From: Chitinophagaceae bacterium
Lineage (GTDB): Bacteria; Bacteroidota; Bacteroidia; Chitinophagales; UBA10324
Assembly (NCBI GenBank): GCA_016717285.1
Contig: JADKFU010000005.1
Coordinates: 356,501-420,500, forward strand
Length of the DNA: 64,000 nucleotides
Direction of reading: 5' to 3'
In this document: in pieces, positions 9,162 through 18,753 of the stretch
How the letters are laid out: each line of letters begins with the position of its first letter
How positions within the stretch are numbered: the first letter of the stretch is position 1
Made by a program: the position numbers and the translations under genes
The notes under the pieces: generated by a model
Told to the model about the DNA's origin: nothing
The model's input: only the letters and a program-made list of their open reading frames with translations
Database searches by the model: none

Positions 9162-9347
9162 CTATCGGGAAATGCAAGTCATATAAGCAGGCAATGGAGT
9201 TTGCACCGGAGAGGAAAGTGGAACCTGTCTATCAGCGTGGGAAAATGAAGGACAAGTCTGGCATTTTTTCTTGAAGATGCAACTGCTCATTAAGCTGCTA
9301 GCTAGCAACAAGAATAATAAATAGCACCCTGTTTTTCTGATCATCAT
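9162..9347 (-). CDS. Small putative lipoprotein
   Basis: 61 residues if started at the ATG at 9347 (9344 is also possible). The N-terminus has a charged start (MMIRKTG), a hydrophobic stretch (YLLFLLLASSL) and a lipobox-like MSSC with Cys23, then KKKCQTCPSFSHADRQ. Very small Bacteroidota lipoproteins with a C..CP.FS signature of this kind are common. A longer open frame continues upstream to 9557, but the added residues are unlike protein and would cover a repeated intergenic motif. Function unknown; it may not be expressed. Confidence 0.42.
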   Translation of the reverse strand: MMIRKTGCYLLFLLLASSLMSSCIFKKKCQTCPSFSHADRQVPLSSPVQTPLPAYMTCISR

Positions 9348-9390
9348 TTGGTAAATATCGGATTTAGAATCAAAAAAAACTGACATCATT

Positions 9391-9446
9391 AGCCCCAGCG
9401 GGCGATAATAACGCATTGTTAGTTCAGACCGCTCCAGCGGGGCGAC
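9391..9446. repeat. Short GC-rich direct repeat pair
   Basis: Two copies of a GC-rich word sit 40 bases apart in an AT-rich gap: AGCCCCAGCGGGCGA at 9391-9405 and GCTCCAGCGGGGCGA at 9431-9445. Each is partly self-complementary around a central AGC. They lie just upstream of the small lipoprotein frame. Confidence 0.5.
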
Positions 9447-9547
9447 ATTATTTGGCAATTTTTCCATCAAACAACATTGATCAAATAAATCCAGATCCTG
9501 AATAATCCTGACCATCCTAAAAATCCGCGTTCTATTTTTATCAAATC

Positions 9548-10651
9548 TTGAAACCAACCAAAAAAATCCTCGTCGCCCCGCTCAACTGGGGACTCGGACA
9601 TGCGGCCCGCTGCATTCCGATTATACGGGAACTGAAAAACCTCGGAGCGGAAGTAATCATCGCCGCTGATGGACGTGCATTGGAGTTATTACAAAAAGAA
9701 TTTCCGGAATTAAAATGCATTCGTTTACCAGGCTCTGAAATCCGTTATCACGAAAAAGGAAGCCTTACTTTAAAGTTACTGCTACAATTACCTCAACTGA
9801 TTGCTTCCGTTATTAAGGAACATAAACAATTAAAAAAAATAATTACTGAAGAAGAAATTGATGCCGTTATTTCCGATAACCGTTATGGTTTATACTCTAA
9901 AAAAATAAAGTCTGTTTTGATCACCCATCAAACAGGCATCAAACTTCCCAAAAATATTGTATGGCTGGAATCCTTCATCAATGGCATTAATCATTACTTC
10001 ATGTCAAAATTTGATGCTTGCTGGATTCCTGATTTTGAAGGCACTGATAATCTTTCCGGTGAATTATCACACAAATATCCTTTACCCAAAAATGCAATTT
10101 TCATTGGCCCTGTTTCACGATTCACCTGCCGGGAAGAAAAAAAGAAATACGATCTCCTGCTCTTACTTTCCGGACCGGAACCACAACGCACGCTGCTTGA
10201 AAAATTATTGATAGAACAGTTGTTCCAAATTGAAACTGAATTTGTTCATCGAAACTCTAATCATCCGCTTAAAGTGTTTCTTGTTCGCGGCATGGCTGAA
10301 GGATCGAATCAAGCCGTTAGCATTTCAGAAAATTTCACACAGGTAGATTACCTGTTAACCGAAGCACTCAACACCGCCATACTTTCTTCCGAAATCATCA
10401 TCTCCCGTCCCGGATACACCACTATTATGGATCTCGCAACACTTGGGAGCAAAGCCATCTTCATTCCTACACCGGGACAAACGGAGCAGGAATATTTAGC
10501 GGAATACTTTAAGCGGCGTGGATTTTTTTATTCGGAAGGGCAGGAGGGATTGGACGTGTGGCGTGCTTTAGAAGCAGCAACTGAATATCGCGGAGTAAAG
10601 ATTAATAATGAGATGGGCTTGAAAAAAATATTGATCGTATTGTTGGGCTGA
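9548..10651 (+). CDS. MurG-like (GT28/GT1) glycosyltransferase
   Basis: 367 residues with the GT-B fold layout. The N-terminal half opens with KKILVAPLNWGLGHAARCIPIIREL, the glycine-rich loop of the MurG/UDP-glycosyltransferase group. The C-terminal half has VDYLLTEALNTAILSSEIIISRPGYTTIMDL and IFIPTPGQTEQEYLAEYF, the nucleotide-sugar binding region. The acceptor is unknown; it is not murG proper, since the cell-wall cluster is absent. The frame begins with a TTG at 9548; no ATG or GTG lies between it and the glycine-rich loop. It stands alone between two minus-strand genes. Confidence 0.82.
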   Translation: MKPTKKILVAPLNWGLGHAARCIPIIRELKNLGAEVIIAADGRALELLQKEFPELKCIRLPGSEIRYHEKGSLTLKLLLQLPQLIASVIKEHKQLKKIITEEEIDAVISDNRYGLYSKKIKSVLITHQTGIKLPKNIVWLESFINGINHYFMSKFDACWIPDFEGTDNLSGELSHKYPLPKNAIFIGPVSRFTCREEKKKYDLLLLLSGPEPQRTLLEKLLIEQLFQIETEFVHRNSNHPLKVFLVRGMAEGSNQAVSISENFTQVDYLLTEALNTAILSSEIIISRPGYTTIMDLATLGSKAIFIPTPGQTEQEYLAEYFKRRGFFYSEGQEGLDVWRALEAATEYRGVKINNEMGLKKILIVLLG

Positions 10652-10731
10652 AAAAATGAAATAACTATTATGAATCAACATCACTATGGCAACTCAACAC
10701 TTCTTTTCAGCTATCTGGAATCCGTACAGGA

Positions 10732-13700
10732 TTACTTTACCACAACTCTCACACCCTCTGAATGACTGGTAAACTCCGGCGCATACATACATTGAATGGT
10801 TGTGATTCCATTAGAGAAATCTCCTCTCAATTGAACACGCAACGGATATTCAAATACGTAAGTGCCTTTTGACAAATGATCGAAGAAGAAGTTCGTGCTT
10901 GCATCTTTTGTTTCTTCATAATAACCCAATCCATCCTGCCACTGATAACCACTTAATACGTTGATTGGCTCGAAGCAAGCAGCGCGAAGATCTTTCATGT
11001 GAACATACTCCATGTCGCGATCAACACGCAATTCAATCTGTACTTTAACAAGATCACCGGGTTTTAATGAAGTAGAAGTGGTGATCGGTTCCATTACAGG
11101 ACCGGTCGCGCTGTTTCGTTGCAGAAATAATTTCTTTTGCAATGAAAGTGGCGTGATGGTTCCGTTGACGGAAGTCGTGATTTTATCCAACTGCTCAAAG
11201 TATTGCCAATAGACAGCGCCCCAGCTCACACCATTATCAGCACTGCTTCTCGTCACTTTAATATTGCCCATCTGCGGAGTGATCTCGTTTTCTTTCCAAT
11301 TTGTTTCAAAGTAACCTGTGCCTGCCTGTGTTAGCTGTTTGCCGAGATCAACAATTGTATTTCCAAGTGACACAGTAATTTCCGGTTCATTCATCAGCCA
11401 CGAACTTCCGCGAAGCAGCAATGCATAAACAGCTTCGGCAGTTGCTTTGGTTGTCTTCCAGTCGTTGGTTTGTTTTTGTTTCAGCAACCACAGCTTCATG
11501 TTGTCAACTGATATTGCATCATCTGCAACTTCATCAAATGCTTCAATAAGTAATGCCTGTGTTTCAATAGGTGCCTGGTACCAATAGTAACCACCATTAT
11601 TATTTTTCCAGTACATACCCAGTTCTTCATTCGTGATAGAATTTTCTTTCAGTGATTTGATAATGGCAACCGGTGTTTTTTTATCATTCATGCGATACAA
11701 TGCCAATGCAATCATGCCCTGCGCATAAATACTTTGTGAAGTCCAGTAGCGCTGAGCTTGTGCATTATAATATTCAACTGCTTTTTTATTTTCCGGTTGC
11801 ACAGGAATGTCGTTGAAATAACTTCTAGCATATAAATACTGAGCTGTGAAATAGCTTAAGTTATTCTGATCCAATTTTGTTTTATAACGGATCAGGTTTT
11901 CATAATCTTCACGAATCCGGTTATCGAGATAAGGAATGGCAGTGGTCGTCATGCTGTTTATTCGCTCATCTACAGGACTCAATTTCAAATATGTCAGATG
12001 ACCTATGCCTGTAACAATGTATTGCGTGATGTAACGATCATCTGGTCCGCCTGCAAACCACGACCAGCCGCCATTTGATGACTGCAGTTGCTGAAGTCGC
12101 ATGATGGCTGCATCCATTTCATTACGCATCCTGTTAAGGTCGAACAAAAGTGCGATGCGCTTTTTTCGTTCTGTTTCATCCTGAGATTGCAACACCCACG
12201 GTGTTTCCTGCAACAGGAGTGATTTCAGTTCCTGATTTTTTTCGAGATTGGAAAGCAAAGCATCTGTATTAAGATTACTCCATTGATCAAACACCTGCCT
12301 GATCCTGGGGTTGGAAATCGCAATACCGGCAGCGAGTGAATTAGCATAAAATCGATTGAAGGTTTGCTCCGAACACTGATACGGATATTCCATCAGGTAA
12401 GGCAATGCCTGCACTGCATACCAGGCAGGATTGCTTGTGACTTCTAATGTGAGGTTGTGATTTTTTAACGTGGAAGAATTACCTGACTGCAACAATTTTG
12501 TGAAAGAATAATTCTTTGTGGTGTTACCACGAATGTTCAATGGTAAACTTTCTGTCACCAGTGTTTTATTCGACAACACCGGCAATACATTTTCTTCTCC
12601 ATCAGATTGATTACCCGCTTTTGCAATCACTTTATAACTGACTGCTTCTATTCCTTCAGGTACTGTGAGTGACCATGAAAGTGCGCTGCTTTGATTTTTT
12701 ACTACCGTGAAAGACTGATCGTTGTTTGTATTTCCAAATGTAGCATCAATAGGTTTCATGGTAAGCGCATCAAACAACTGCAATGTGACACGGCCGTTTA
12801 AATCATGATCAGAAAGATTAGTGACTTTGGCAGTAAAGAAAAGCTGATCTCCTTCCCTGAAAAATCTGGGCGCATTGGGAGTAACCATCAAATCTTTTTG
12901 TGTAATGGTTTCTTTGGTGATCATGCCATATTTAAGATCCGTGGTATGTGCATAGCCGAGAAATTTCCAGCGCGTGAGTGCTTCAGGAATAATGAATTTG
13001 AAAATCACATTTCCGGATGCATCTGTTTGCAGTTGCGGGAAAAAGAAAGCGGTTTCCTGCAGGTTTTTTCTTGCTGAAACTTCTTCCTGCACCTGTTTCT
13101 TAGGTGTGGCATTAGAAAGGGTTGTGGAATCTGCTTTTTGCAAATTGTTTCCTGTTCTTGTCTTCATCATCCCATCAGCAGCCACATTTTTTTCCACCAT
13201 CGGAGCTGCATAAAGCATCTCAGATCTTACCCTTCCACCATAACCAATTGAAAATCCAAACCAGTTCAGTTGATCATAAATGGGGGAGAAATAAGAACCA
13301 TAGCCTAACCATGCCGGAGCAAATAAATCGGTATTGATTATTCCGAAACAATTGCCCTGGTCCCAATTGGAGAATGGATAAAAAATGCTTTCAATATCAA
13401 ACATCCAGTTGTGTGGCCGGAAAGCATCGAGTGATGCATCATAAAGCGCAGCCACCATTTCAGCGGCTACCGCTTCACCTTTCGATCCTGAGATTTTCAG
13501 CTTCCATTCTTCATTTTGTCCGGGCAATAATTTGTTGCGGAAGGTTTCGAATTCGAGTTTCAACTCTTTATCAGCATAAGGAACAGAAATTTGTTGGTTG
13601 AAGGAATAAACTCTGCCATGCTTTACAGTAATTGCATTCATGTTTACACCGCCTTTAAAATTCTCGGTGATGGGTAGTGAAAGATTTTCTTTTCCTTTCT

Positions 13701-16700
13701 TAAAATCCAATAATTTTCGTTCACTGAAATTTTTCGCTTCTATTTCATAGATGACATGCATTTCCTTTTCCGAAGTGCCGAACTGAAGTGGTATGGTGTT
13801 TCCTGCTGTAGCCATTGGAGATACATCAGCCATCCACCACGTTTGCAACAACGGAATTTCTTTATCCTTCGCAGCATATACCGTGAAATATTTTTTCACT
13901 TTTACATCTTCACCGTACTTATCTTTTCCCGTAATCTCCAGCTCATATTTTCCCGGAGCAAGTGAATTCGGAAGGGAGAATATTTTGGAAAGAGCAGTGT
14001 TGAAGGATTGTGTAACAACTGCAGATTTTTTTGACCAGCTTGTAAAATCATTTTCATTGTCGTACACATCATTTGGAAATGATTTGTAGTATTCATCCTT
14101 CGTCATAACAAACTGGTCAGGACGTTTCCAAAGCCGTTCACGAAAGATGCGATCAGGTTGTTGCAGAGCGGAAACAGTGATTGTTCCGTTTGCGGGTTCA
14201 AAAATTCCATTGAGGTTCTTCGTGCTGATTTCAAAATTTTGCAATGAATCTTTAGAAACGGTTTCCGGAATAGAAAGCTCAATAGTCAATGAAACATAAC
14301 CTACTGAAACAATTGATTCTGTACTATGTGTTTCTCCGGTAATATCCACCACATCCACGATCACTTTGTAATCGAATTGCGGCTTTTCTTTTGCAGGAAT
14401 TTTAAGATCAGGAATGGCTGTGAAAGAAATCTGAAATGCTCCGTTTGCATCAGTAGCAGTTGTACCGTTTGCAATTTCCATCTCACTTGAAAATCGATCA
14501 TAACCTCCCCGTTTCATGCCATAATACCAAATCGGAAACCTTGCCTGGCGCACTACACGATAGGTAACAGTAGCTCCGTCAATATTTGCACCTGCATAAG
14601 ATTTTGCTTTTCCTTTTACGCTTACTGATTCATTCAAGCGCGGACTTCCTTTCAATGTATCAAACACTACTTCAAACCTCGGACGTTTATATTCCTCCAC
14701 TGAAACAGACACACTGCCCGAACTGTTTCGGATTTCCATTTCACCATTCAATCCATTTGTGGGAGCAGTGAATGATCCCTGGAAACTTCCGTAATCGTTG
14801 GTAACCAAATCAAGCGATTGAATTTTTTGACCGTTGACATCATGGAATTCAACTGTTGATTTGAATTTTGTTTGGAGTGAATTCTTATCGTCTTCATTCT
14901 CCAATACAATGCCTTTGAAATAGATAGTTTGTCCCGGGCGATAAATGGCACGATCCGTAAAGAAAATTGTGCGCAGGGTTTTCTGTTTTTCTTCTGTATA
15001 GCGATAGAGGTAGAAATAATCATCGGCCATTAACCTGTCATCGCCGGCTGTAAATTCCACCCTGAAATTTTGATTAATAGTGGATGGCGCAATTTCAAAA
15101 TACCCGTTTGCGTCTGTTGTGTAATCACCGATTTCGTTGAATTGATAGGTGCGGTTCTTCTGATCATATTGCTGCGCCAAAATTTTTGCATTCGCTTTGG
15201 AAATCGGTTTTCCTGATTCACGATTCACCACATAAAAGCTGTAATGATCTTTATAGCGCTTGCTGACGTAACCTATGTTTGAGAGGGTGGTCGCGGCTTT
15301 CATAATTCCGCTATTCGCCAGGGAAAAATCTTCCGCTGCTGAGCCGAGAATAATGTAGCTACCCAAAGGCATTTCCGGAATTTTAATTTCTGCTGCATGC
15401 GATTGGTAATCTCCCGGATCTGAAAGTGATTGTGACCAGGATTTTAAAACGGGTTGTTGCAAAAGCAACGAAAATTGTTTTTCGGCGTCCATCTTCCCGG
15501 ACTCTTTCAGCAATATTTCATCATCTTTTATGATGCGGAAATAAACGTTGGTCACATTTTGGTATTCTAACAATCCACGAAAGGGTTGTGCCGGAAGATT
15601 TACTTTTTCAACAGTTAATGAAATATTTTTCCGGAGAATTTCTTCGCGCAAAGCATTGCAGTTTTTTGCTGCAATGCTGTTTGGAAATTTGGAGATCACT
15701 TTTTCGCAATAGCTCATGGCTGTCTTCTTGTCAAACCGGTGATCATTAATAAGCGGCGGTGCATATAAGTTGCTGCTTTCCATATAAAATTGTGCAATGG
15801 CATAAGACACATCGCCACTTGAAGAATCTTTTGCAAACCTGTTTTCTAACTGCAGCAATCCTTTCAGGTATAAAGAATCTTTCAGTTCACTTACACTATT
15901 GGCACGGAGGAATTGAAAACGCTTGAGGTCGGCATCAATTAATGCGGTAGTGTTATGTTCCTTAGCATGAAATGCCAGTAGATTTTGCAGCATTCGAAGC
16001 GCCTGGAATTTTCCGGATACGGAATCAGGCGTTACAATTTTAAGTGCGGTAAATTTTTCGAGGGGTTGAAAGACTTCTTCACCGGTGATGTTAAATTTAT
16101 AAGCAGGTTGCGTGACATACGCTTCTTCATTCATAAAAAAATCAAGAGCGCGATGGGCAAGGAAATCATAAAGTGTGGGACGATAGACAGTCGTCATATT
16201 ACCTTTTTCCAAAATCGCGGCAAAAGGTTCAATGGAAGTTTGTTGCAGTGAGTCCACATTTTCCAGCGACGATTTGTATAATTCTGTAACGTGATTTACA
16301 ATTTTAGGAATATCCCAGGTTTCAATATCCTTATTTTCAATTCCTGTTATTTGCGTACGTTCTGAAAATTTCCAACGGTTTTGCTGGTAATAGTTCCAAT
16401 ACAACTCTGCAGCGGCGGATTGCAATATGTTTTTGGTGGGGAAATGACTCTTGCTGATCGCTGCTTCAAAAGCTTCCAATGCTTTTTCACCCTCGCCTTC
16501 TTCCAACACCTGTTTATATTTCAGCGTATAAACAAGCGACTTGAATATTTGCGGCGCATTATCGGATTTATTGGCCAATGCATAGATCGCATTTACTTTC
16601 TCCAGTGCTGATTTGGGCAGTCCTTTCGATTCCAGTGTATCAACTTCCTTCCATAGTTTTTCATAGGCGTCATAATTCCTGGTGGGTAGCATAACATTAG

Positions 16701-16803
16701 GGTTGGATTGAAAAGCGAAAAGAAGAAAAAGATTGAGCAGCAACACTGTAATGATTACGAGTGGGACAAAAAGTGTTGACTTTACCAAAGCTTGTTTGTT
16801 CAT
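10732..16803 (-). CDS. Alpha-2-macroglobulin family protein with intact thioester motif
   Basis: 2023-residue envelope protein. Bacterial relatives trap proteases in the periplasm. An N-terminal hydrophobic segment (residues 9-32) acts as a signal or membrane anchor, and no lipobox Cys is apparent. The first 600 residues look helical. An MG2-type region follows (FFTDRAIYRPGQTIYFKG, about residue 615-635). The A2M signature LTRWKFLGYAHTTDLKYG lies near residue 1280, and the thioester site YQCSEQTF has Cys1477-Ser-Glu-Gln1480. The following all-alpha region is the thioester domain. No PbpC partner lies beside it, unlike in enterobacteria. Large Bacteroidota members of this length are common. 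Confidence 0.92.
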   Translation of the reverse strand: MNKQALVKSTLFVPLVIITVLLLNLFLLFAFQSNPNVMLPTRNYDAYEKLWKEVDTLESKGLPKSALEKVNAIYALANKSDNAPQIFKSLVYTLKYKQVLEEGEGEKALEAFEAAISKSHFPTKNILQSAAAELYWNYYQQNRWKFSERTQITGIENKDIETWDIPKIVNHVTELYKSSLENVDSLQQTSIEPFAAILEKGNMTTVYRPTLYDFLAHRALDFFMNEEAYVTQPAYKFNITGEEVFQPLEKFTALKIVTPDSVSGKFQALRMLQNLLAFHAKEHNTTALIDADLKRFQFLRANSVSELKDSLYLKGLLQLENRFAKDSSSGDVSYAIAQFYMESSNLYAPPLINDHRFDKKTAMSYCEKVISKFPNSIAAKNCNALREEILRKNISLTVEKVNLPAQPFRGLLEYQNVTNVYFRIIKDDEILLKESGKMDAEKQFSLLLQQPVLKSWSQSLSDPGDYQSHAAEIKIPEMPLGSYIILGSAAEDFSLANSGIMKAATTLSNIGYVSKRYKDHYSFYVVNRESGKPISKANAKILAQQYDQKNRTYQFNEIGDYTTDANGYFEIAPSTINQNFRVEFTAGDDRLMADDYFYLYRYTEEKQKTLRTIFFTDRAIYRPGQTIYFKGIVLENEDDKNSLQTKFKSTVEFHDVNGQKIQSLDLVTNDYGSFQGSFTAPTNGLNGEMEIRNSSGSVSVSVEEYKRPRFEVVFDTLKGSPRLNESVSVKGKAKSYAGANIDGATVTYRVVRQARFPIWYYGMKRGGYDRFSSEMEIANGTTATDANGAFQISFTAIPDLKIPAKEKPQFDYKVIVDVVDITGETHSTESIVSVGYVSLTIELSIPETVSKDSLQNFEISTKNLNGIFEPANGTITVSALQQPDRIFRERLWKRPDQFVMTKDEYYKSFPNDVYDNENDFTSWSKKSAVVTQSFNTALSKIFSLPNSLAPGKYELEITGKDKYGEDVKVKKYFTVYAAKDKEIPLLQTWWMADVSPMATAGNTIPLQFGTSEKEMHVIYEIEAKNFSERKLLDFKKGKENLSLPITENFKGGVNMNAITVKHGRVYSFNQQISVPYADKELKLEFETFRNKLLPGQNEEWKLKISGSKGEAVAAEMVAALYDASLDAFRPHNWMFDIESIFYPFSNWDQGNCFGIINTDLFAPAWLGYGSYFSPIYDQLNWFGFSIGYGGRVRSEMLYAAPMVEKNVAADGMMKTRTGNNLQKADSTTLSNATPKKQVQEEVSARKNLQETAFFFPQLQTDASGNVIFKFIIPEALTRWKFLGYAHTTDLKYGMITKETITQKDLMVTPNAPRFFREGDQLFFTAKVTNLSDHDLNGRVTLQLFDALTMKPIDATFGNTNNDQSFTVVKNQSSALSWSLTVPEGIEAVSYKVIAKAGNQSDGEENVLPVLSNKTLVTESLPLNIRGNTTKNYSFTKLLQSGNSSTLKNHNLTLEVTSNPAWYAVQALPYLMEYPYQCSEQTFNRFYANSLAAGIAISNPRIRQVFDQWSNLNTDALLSNLEKNQELKSLLLQETPWVLQSQDETERKKRIALLFDLNRMRNEMDAAIMRLQQLQSSNGGWSWFAGGPDDRYITQYIVTGIGHLTYLKLSPVDERINSMTTTAIPYLDNRIREDYENLIRYKTKLDQNNLSYFTAQYLYARSYFNDIPVQPENKKAVEYYNAQAQRYWTSQSIYAQGMIALALYRMNDKKTPVAIIKSLKENSITNEELGMYWKNNNGGYYWYQAPIETQALLIEAFDEVADDAISVDNMKLWLLKQKQTNDWKTTKATAEAVYALLLRGSSWLMNEPEITVSLGNTIVDLGKQLTQAGTGYFETNWKENEITPQMGNIKVTRSSADNGVSWGAVYWQYFEQLDKITTSVNGTITPLSLQKKLFLQRNSATGPVMEPITTSTSLKPGDLVKVQIELRVDRDMEYVHMKDLRAACFEPINVLSGYQWQDGLGYYEETKDASTNFFFDHLSKGTYVFEYPLRVQLRGDFSNGITTIQCMYAPEFTSHSEGVRVVVK

Positions 16804-16897
16804 AAGAATGGATGAATGCTGAATTTACAAAAGTAAGCGTTGAACGTATTTACGCGTGCATAGATGCGGCAAGTCCCAAATTTCCATAACATAAAAA

Positions 16898-17398
16898 TTA
16901 AAAAATAGCAGCTACTTTCTCTTTCACCATTGCTTCAAAGCTGTCGAATTCACCTGCCTTAAAATTTTCTTTCGGAAAAATATAGAACATCTTCTCTGAA
17001 GGGTACAACAAAATCATGTCGGGCAGAATCACCGCTTTTATCAATTCTTTCCACGGCATTTCATAGGTATTTTCATGGATCGTCATCAGGATTGATTCGT
17101 TATTGATTGTCATCACAAAAGGAGCATGGTATTCGGCGAGTCGTTTATAAACCCTTTTTCCGGTCGTTTGCATGAGCCAGAAATAAATGGCAACGGCAAC
17201 AATACCTGAAAAGATGAGCGAGACGCTGAGAAAACGGTTACCGTCTTTTCCAAGTATAAGAAATAACAACAGTCCGGCCCAGATGGCCAGAAATCCCATG
17301 ATCATTGGTAAACGTGACTGAAAAAGAAAGAATTTTTTATAGTGGAGTGTGTGGGCTCGTTGAAGGATGGCAGGTGTATATTGAAAAGTGATTTGCAT
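16898..17398 (-). CDS. YcxB-like membrane protein
   Basis: 166 residues. Two adjacent membrane spans (about 32-50 and 57-76) are followed by a soluble domain reading YHAPFVMTINNESILMTIHENTYEMPWKELIKAVILPDMILLYPSEKMFYIFPKENF. That is the layout of YcxB-like proteins, in which a PH-like domain ends in a .FP...F motif. Function unknown. An octameric repeat tract begins 7 bases upstream of its ATG (17405-17450), so the leader of this gene is made of repeat sequence. Confidence 0.72.
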   Translation of the reverse strand: MQITFQYTPAILQRAHTLHYKKFFLFQSRLPMIMGFLAIWAGLLLFLILGKDGNRFLSVSLIFSGIVAVAIYFWLMQTTGKRVYKRLAEYHAPFVMTINNESILMTIHENTYEMPWKELIKAVILPDMILLYPSEKMFYIFPKENFKAGEFDSFEAMVKEKVAAIF

Positions 17399-17404
17399 CT
17401 TGTT

Positions 17405-17450
17405 TAATGGCTAAATGGTTAAATTGTTAAATGGTTGCGGTGAAGCCGGA
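17405..17450 (-). repeat. Octameric degenerate repeat with GC-rich tail, copy 1
   Basis: Four units of about 8 bases (TAATGGCT, AAATGGTT, AAATTGTT, AAATGGTT) are followed by GCGGTGAAGCCGGA. The last octad plus tail (17429-17450) recurs in inverted orientation at 62640-62661 with one mismatch in 22. The repeat directly precedes the ATG of the ycxB-like gene. Confidence 0.75.
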
Positions 17451-17540
17451 GATATTCGGATGAATCGAAGGGTGCAAATTTCTTAAAAAACGGACATGGT
17501 TGCAGGTTTCACTGCAAAACTTTAAAAAGCTGTAACCGGA

Positions 17541-17602
17541 AACTTTGGAAAAGTTAGGCGAGTGCAATTATTTTATTGATTGTTTCTAACCTTTCCAAAG
17601 TT
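17541..17602. repeat. Inverted repeat built on AACTTTGG
   Basis: Arms 17541-17557 (AACTTTGGAAAAGTTAG) and 17586-17602 (CTAACCTTTCCAAAGTT) are complementary over 17 bases with one mismatch, separated by 28 AT-rich bases. A related 15-base pair lies at 26329-26394, and a solo arm at 6228-6241. Confidence 0.75.
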
Positions 17603-17610
17603 GTGCTCCT

Positions 17611-17673
17611 GACAGCCGACAACTGACAACCGGCAACAAGCAAATGACAACTAACTACTCGCTACTCACTACT
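17611..17673 (+). repeat. Nine-unit heptameric degenerate repeat
   Basis: Nine uninterrupted 7-base units in perfect phase: GACAGCC, GACAACT, GACAACC, GGCAACA, AGCAAAT, GACAACT, AACTACT, CGCTACT, CACTACT. It is followed by a T run and ends 30 bases before the thiL ATG. The terminal units share CTACTCACTAC with the longer heptad tract at 48391-48607. Confidence 0.85.
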
Positions 17674-17703
17674 TTTTTCCCCTAACTTCACCCCAAAAAA
17701 AGC

Positions 17704-18753
17704 ATGGAATCAGAAGAACGAACAGAGATCAGCGAGCTCGGAGAATTTGGCCTGATCCGGTATCTCACAAAAAATATTGAGCTGGTAAATGAATCCAGTA
17801 AAATTGGTGTCGGCGATGATGCTGCGGTTATTGAGTTTGAAGCCGGAAAGCAGACGGTGGTTACTACGGACCTGTTGATAGAAGGCATTCACTTCGACCT
17901 GATGTATGTTCCGATTAAGCACCTCGGCTTCAAATCGGTGATTGTAAACCTTTCTGATATTTATGCGATGAATGCCATGCCGAAGCAGATCACGGTTTCG
18001 CTGGCTATCAGCAATCGTTTTTCGCTGGAAGCGGTGAATGATTTGTATGAAGGAATTTATTTCGCCTGTGAGAAATATGGTGTTGACCTTGTTGGAGGGG
18101 ATACAACGTCCAGTCTGAAAGGACTTGTAATCAGCATCACGGCCATAGGAGAAATTAACGCTGACGATATCGTGCTGAGAAGTGGTGCATCTGAAAACGA
18201 TCTGCTGTGTGTAACCGGTGATCTTGGTGCAGCTTATGTTGGTTTGCAATTGCTCGAACGGGAGAAGCGTGTGTATCTTGAAAGTCCGGAAGTGAAACCC
18301 GACCTTGAAAATCAAACCTATATTGTTGGCAGACAACTAAAGCCGGAAGCGAGAAAGGATATCATTGAACTGTTTCAATCTTTGGAAATTAAGCCCACTT
18401 CCATGATTGATATCTCTGATGGTTTATCTTCAGAAATTCTTCATTTGTGTGAGTCGTCGGAAGTGGGTTGCAAATTGTACGAAGAAAAAATTCCGATCGC
18501 AGAAGAGACTTATAATATGGCACTCAAATTTAATCTCGATCCAACTACCTGTGCATTGAGTGGCGGGGAAGATTATGAATTGTTATTCACTATTGCTCCG
18601 GAAGATTTTGAAAAGGTGAAGAACAATCCTGACATTTCTGTCATTGGCCACATGACTGCGAAAGATAAAGGTGCTGTATTGATCACGAAAGGAAACAATG
18701 TGCATCCGTTGAAAGCGCAGGGATGGAATGCATTGAAGGGAAATCAAAGTTAG
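17704..18753 (+). CDS. thiL: Thiamine-phosphate kinase
   Basis: Phosphorylates thiamine phosphate to thiamine diphosphate with ATP. 349 residues, normal length. Family motifs: LGEFGLIRYLT, IGVGDDAAVIE (metal and nucleotide site, residues 34-44), TTDLLIEGIHFDL, VVNLSDIYAMNAMP-like VIVNLSDIYAMNAMP, LVGGDTTSS, and SMIDISDGLSSEILHLC with LSGGEDYELLF near the C-terminus. The ATG at 17704 is the natural start. No other thiamine gene is near, so it is a stand-alone gene. The upstream gap is made largely of heptad and inverted repeats. Confidence 0.96.
   Translation: MESEERTEISELGEFGLIRYLTKNIELVNESSKIGVGDDAAVIEFEAGKQTVVTTDLLIEGIHFDLMYVPIKHLGFKSVIVNLSDIYAMNAMPKQITVSLAISNRFSLEAVNDLYEGIYFACEKYGVDLVGGDTTSSLKGLVISITAIGEINADDIVLRSGASENDLLCVTGDLGAAYVGLQLLEREKRVYLESPEVKPDLENQTYIVGRQLKPEARKDIIELFQSLEIKPTSMIDISDGLSSEILHLCESSEVGCKLYEEKIPIAEETYNMALKFNLDPTTCALSGGEDYELLFTIAPEDFEKVKNNPDISVIGHMTAKDKGAVLITKGNNVHPLKAQGWNALKGNQS

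Larger units (their letters stand above)
17399..17703. other. Repeat-packed intergenic region between ycxB-like gene and thiL
   Basis: 305 bases without a gene, between divergently transcribed neighbours. It holds three separate repeat structures in order: an octad tract with a GC-rich tail (17405-17450), an inverted repeat built on AACTTTGG (17541-17602), and nine consecutive heptads (17611-17673). Promoters for both genes must lie in or between these, but none was clear. Confidence 0.7.
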
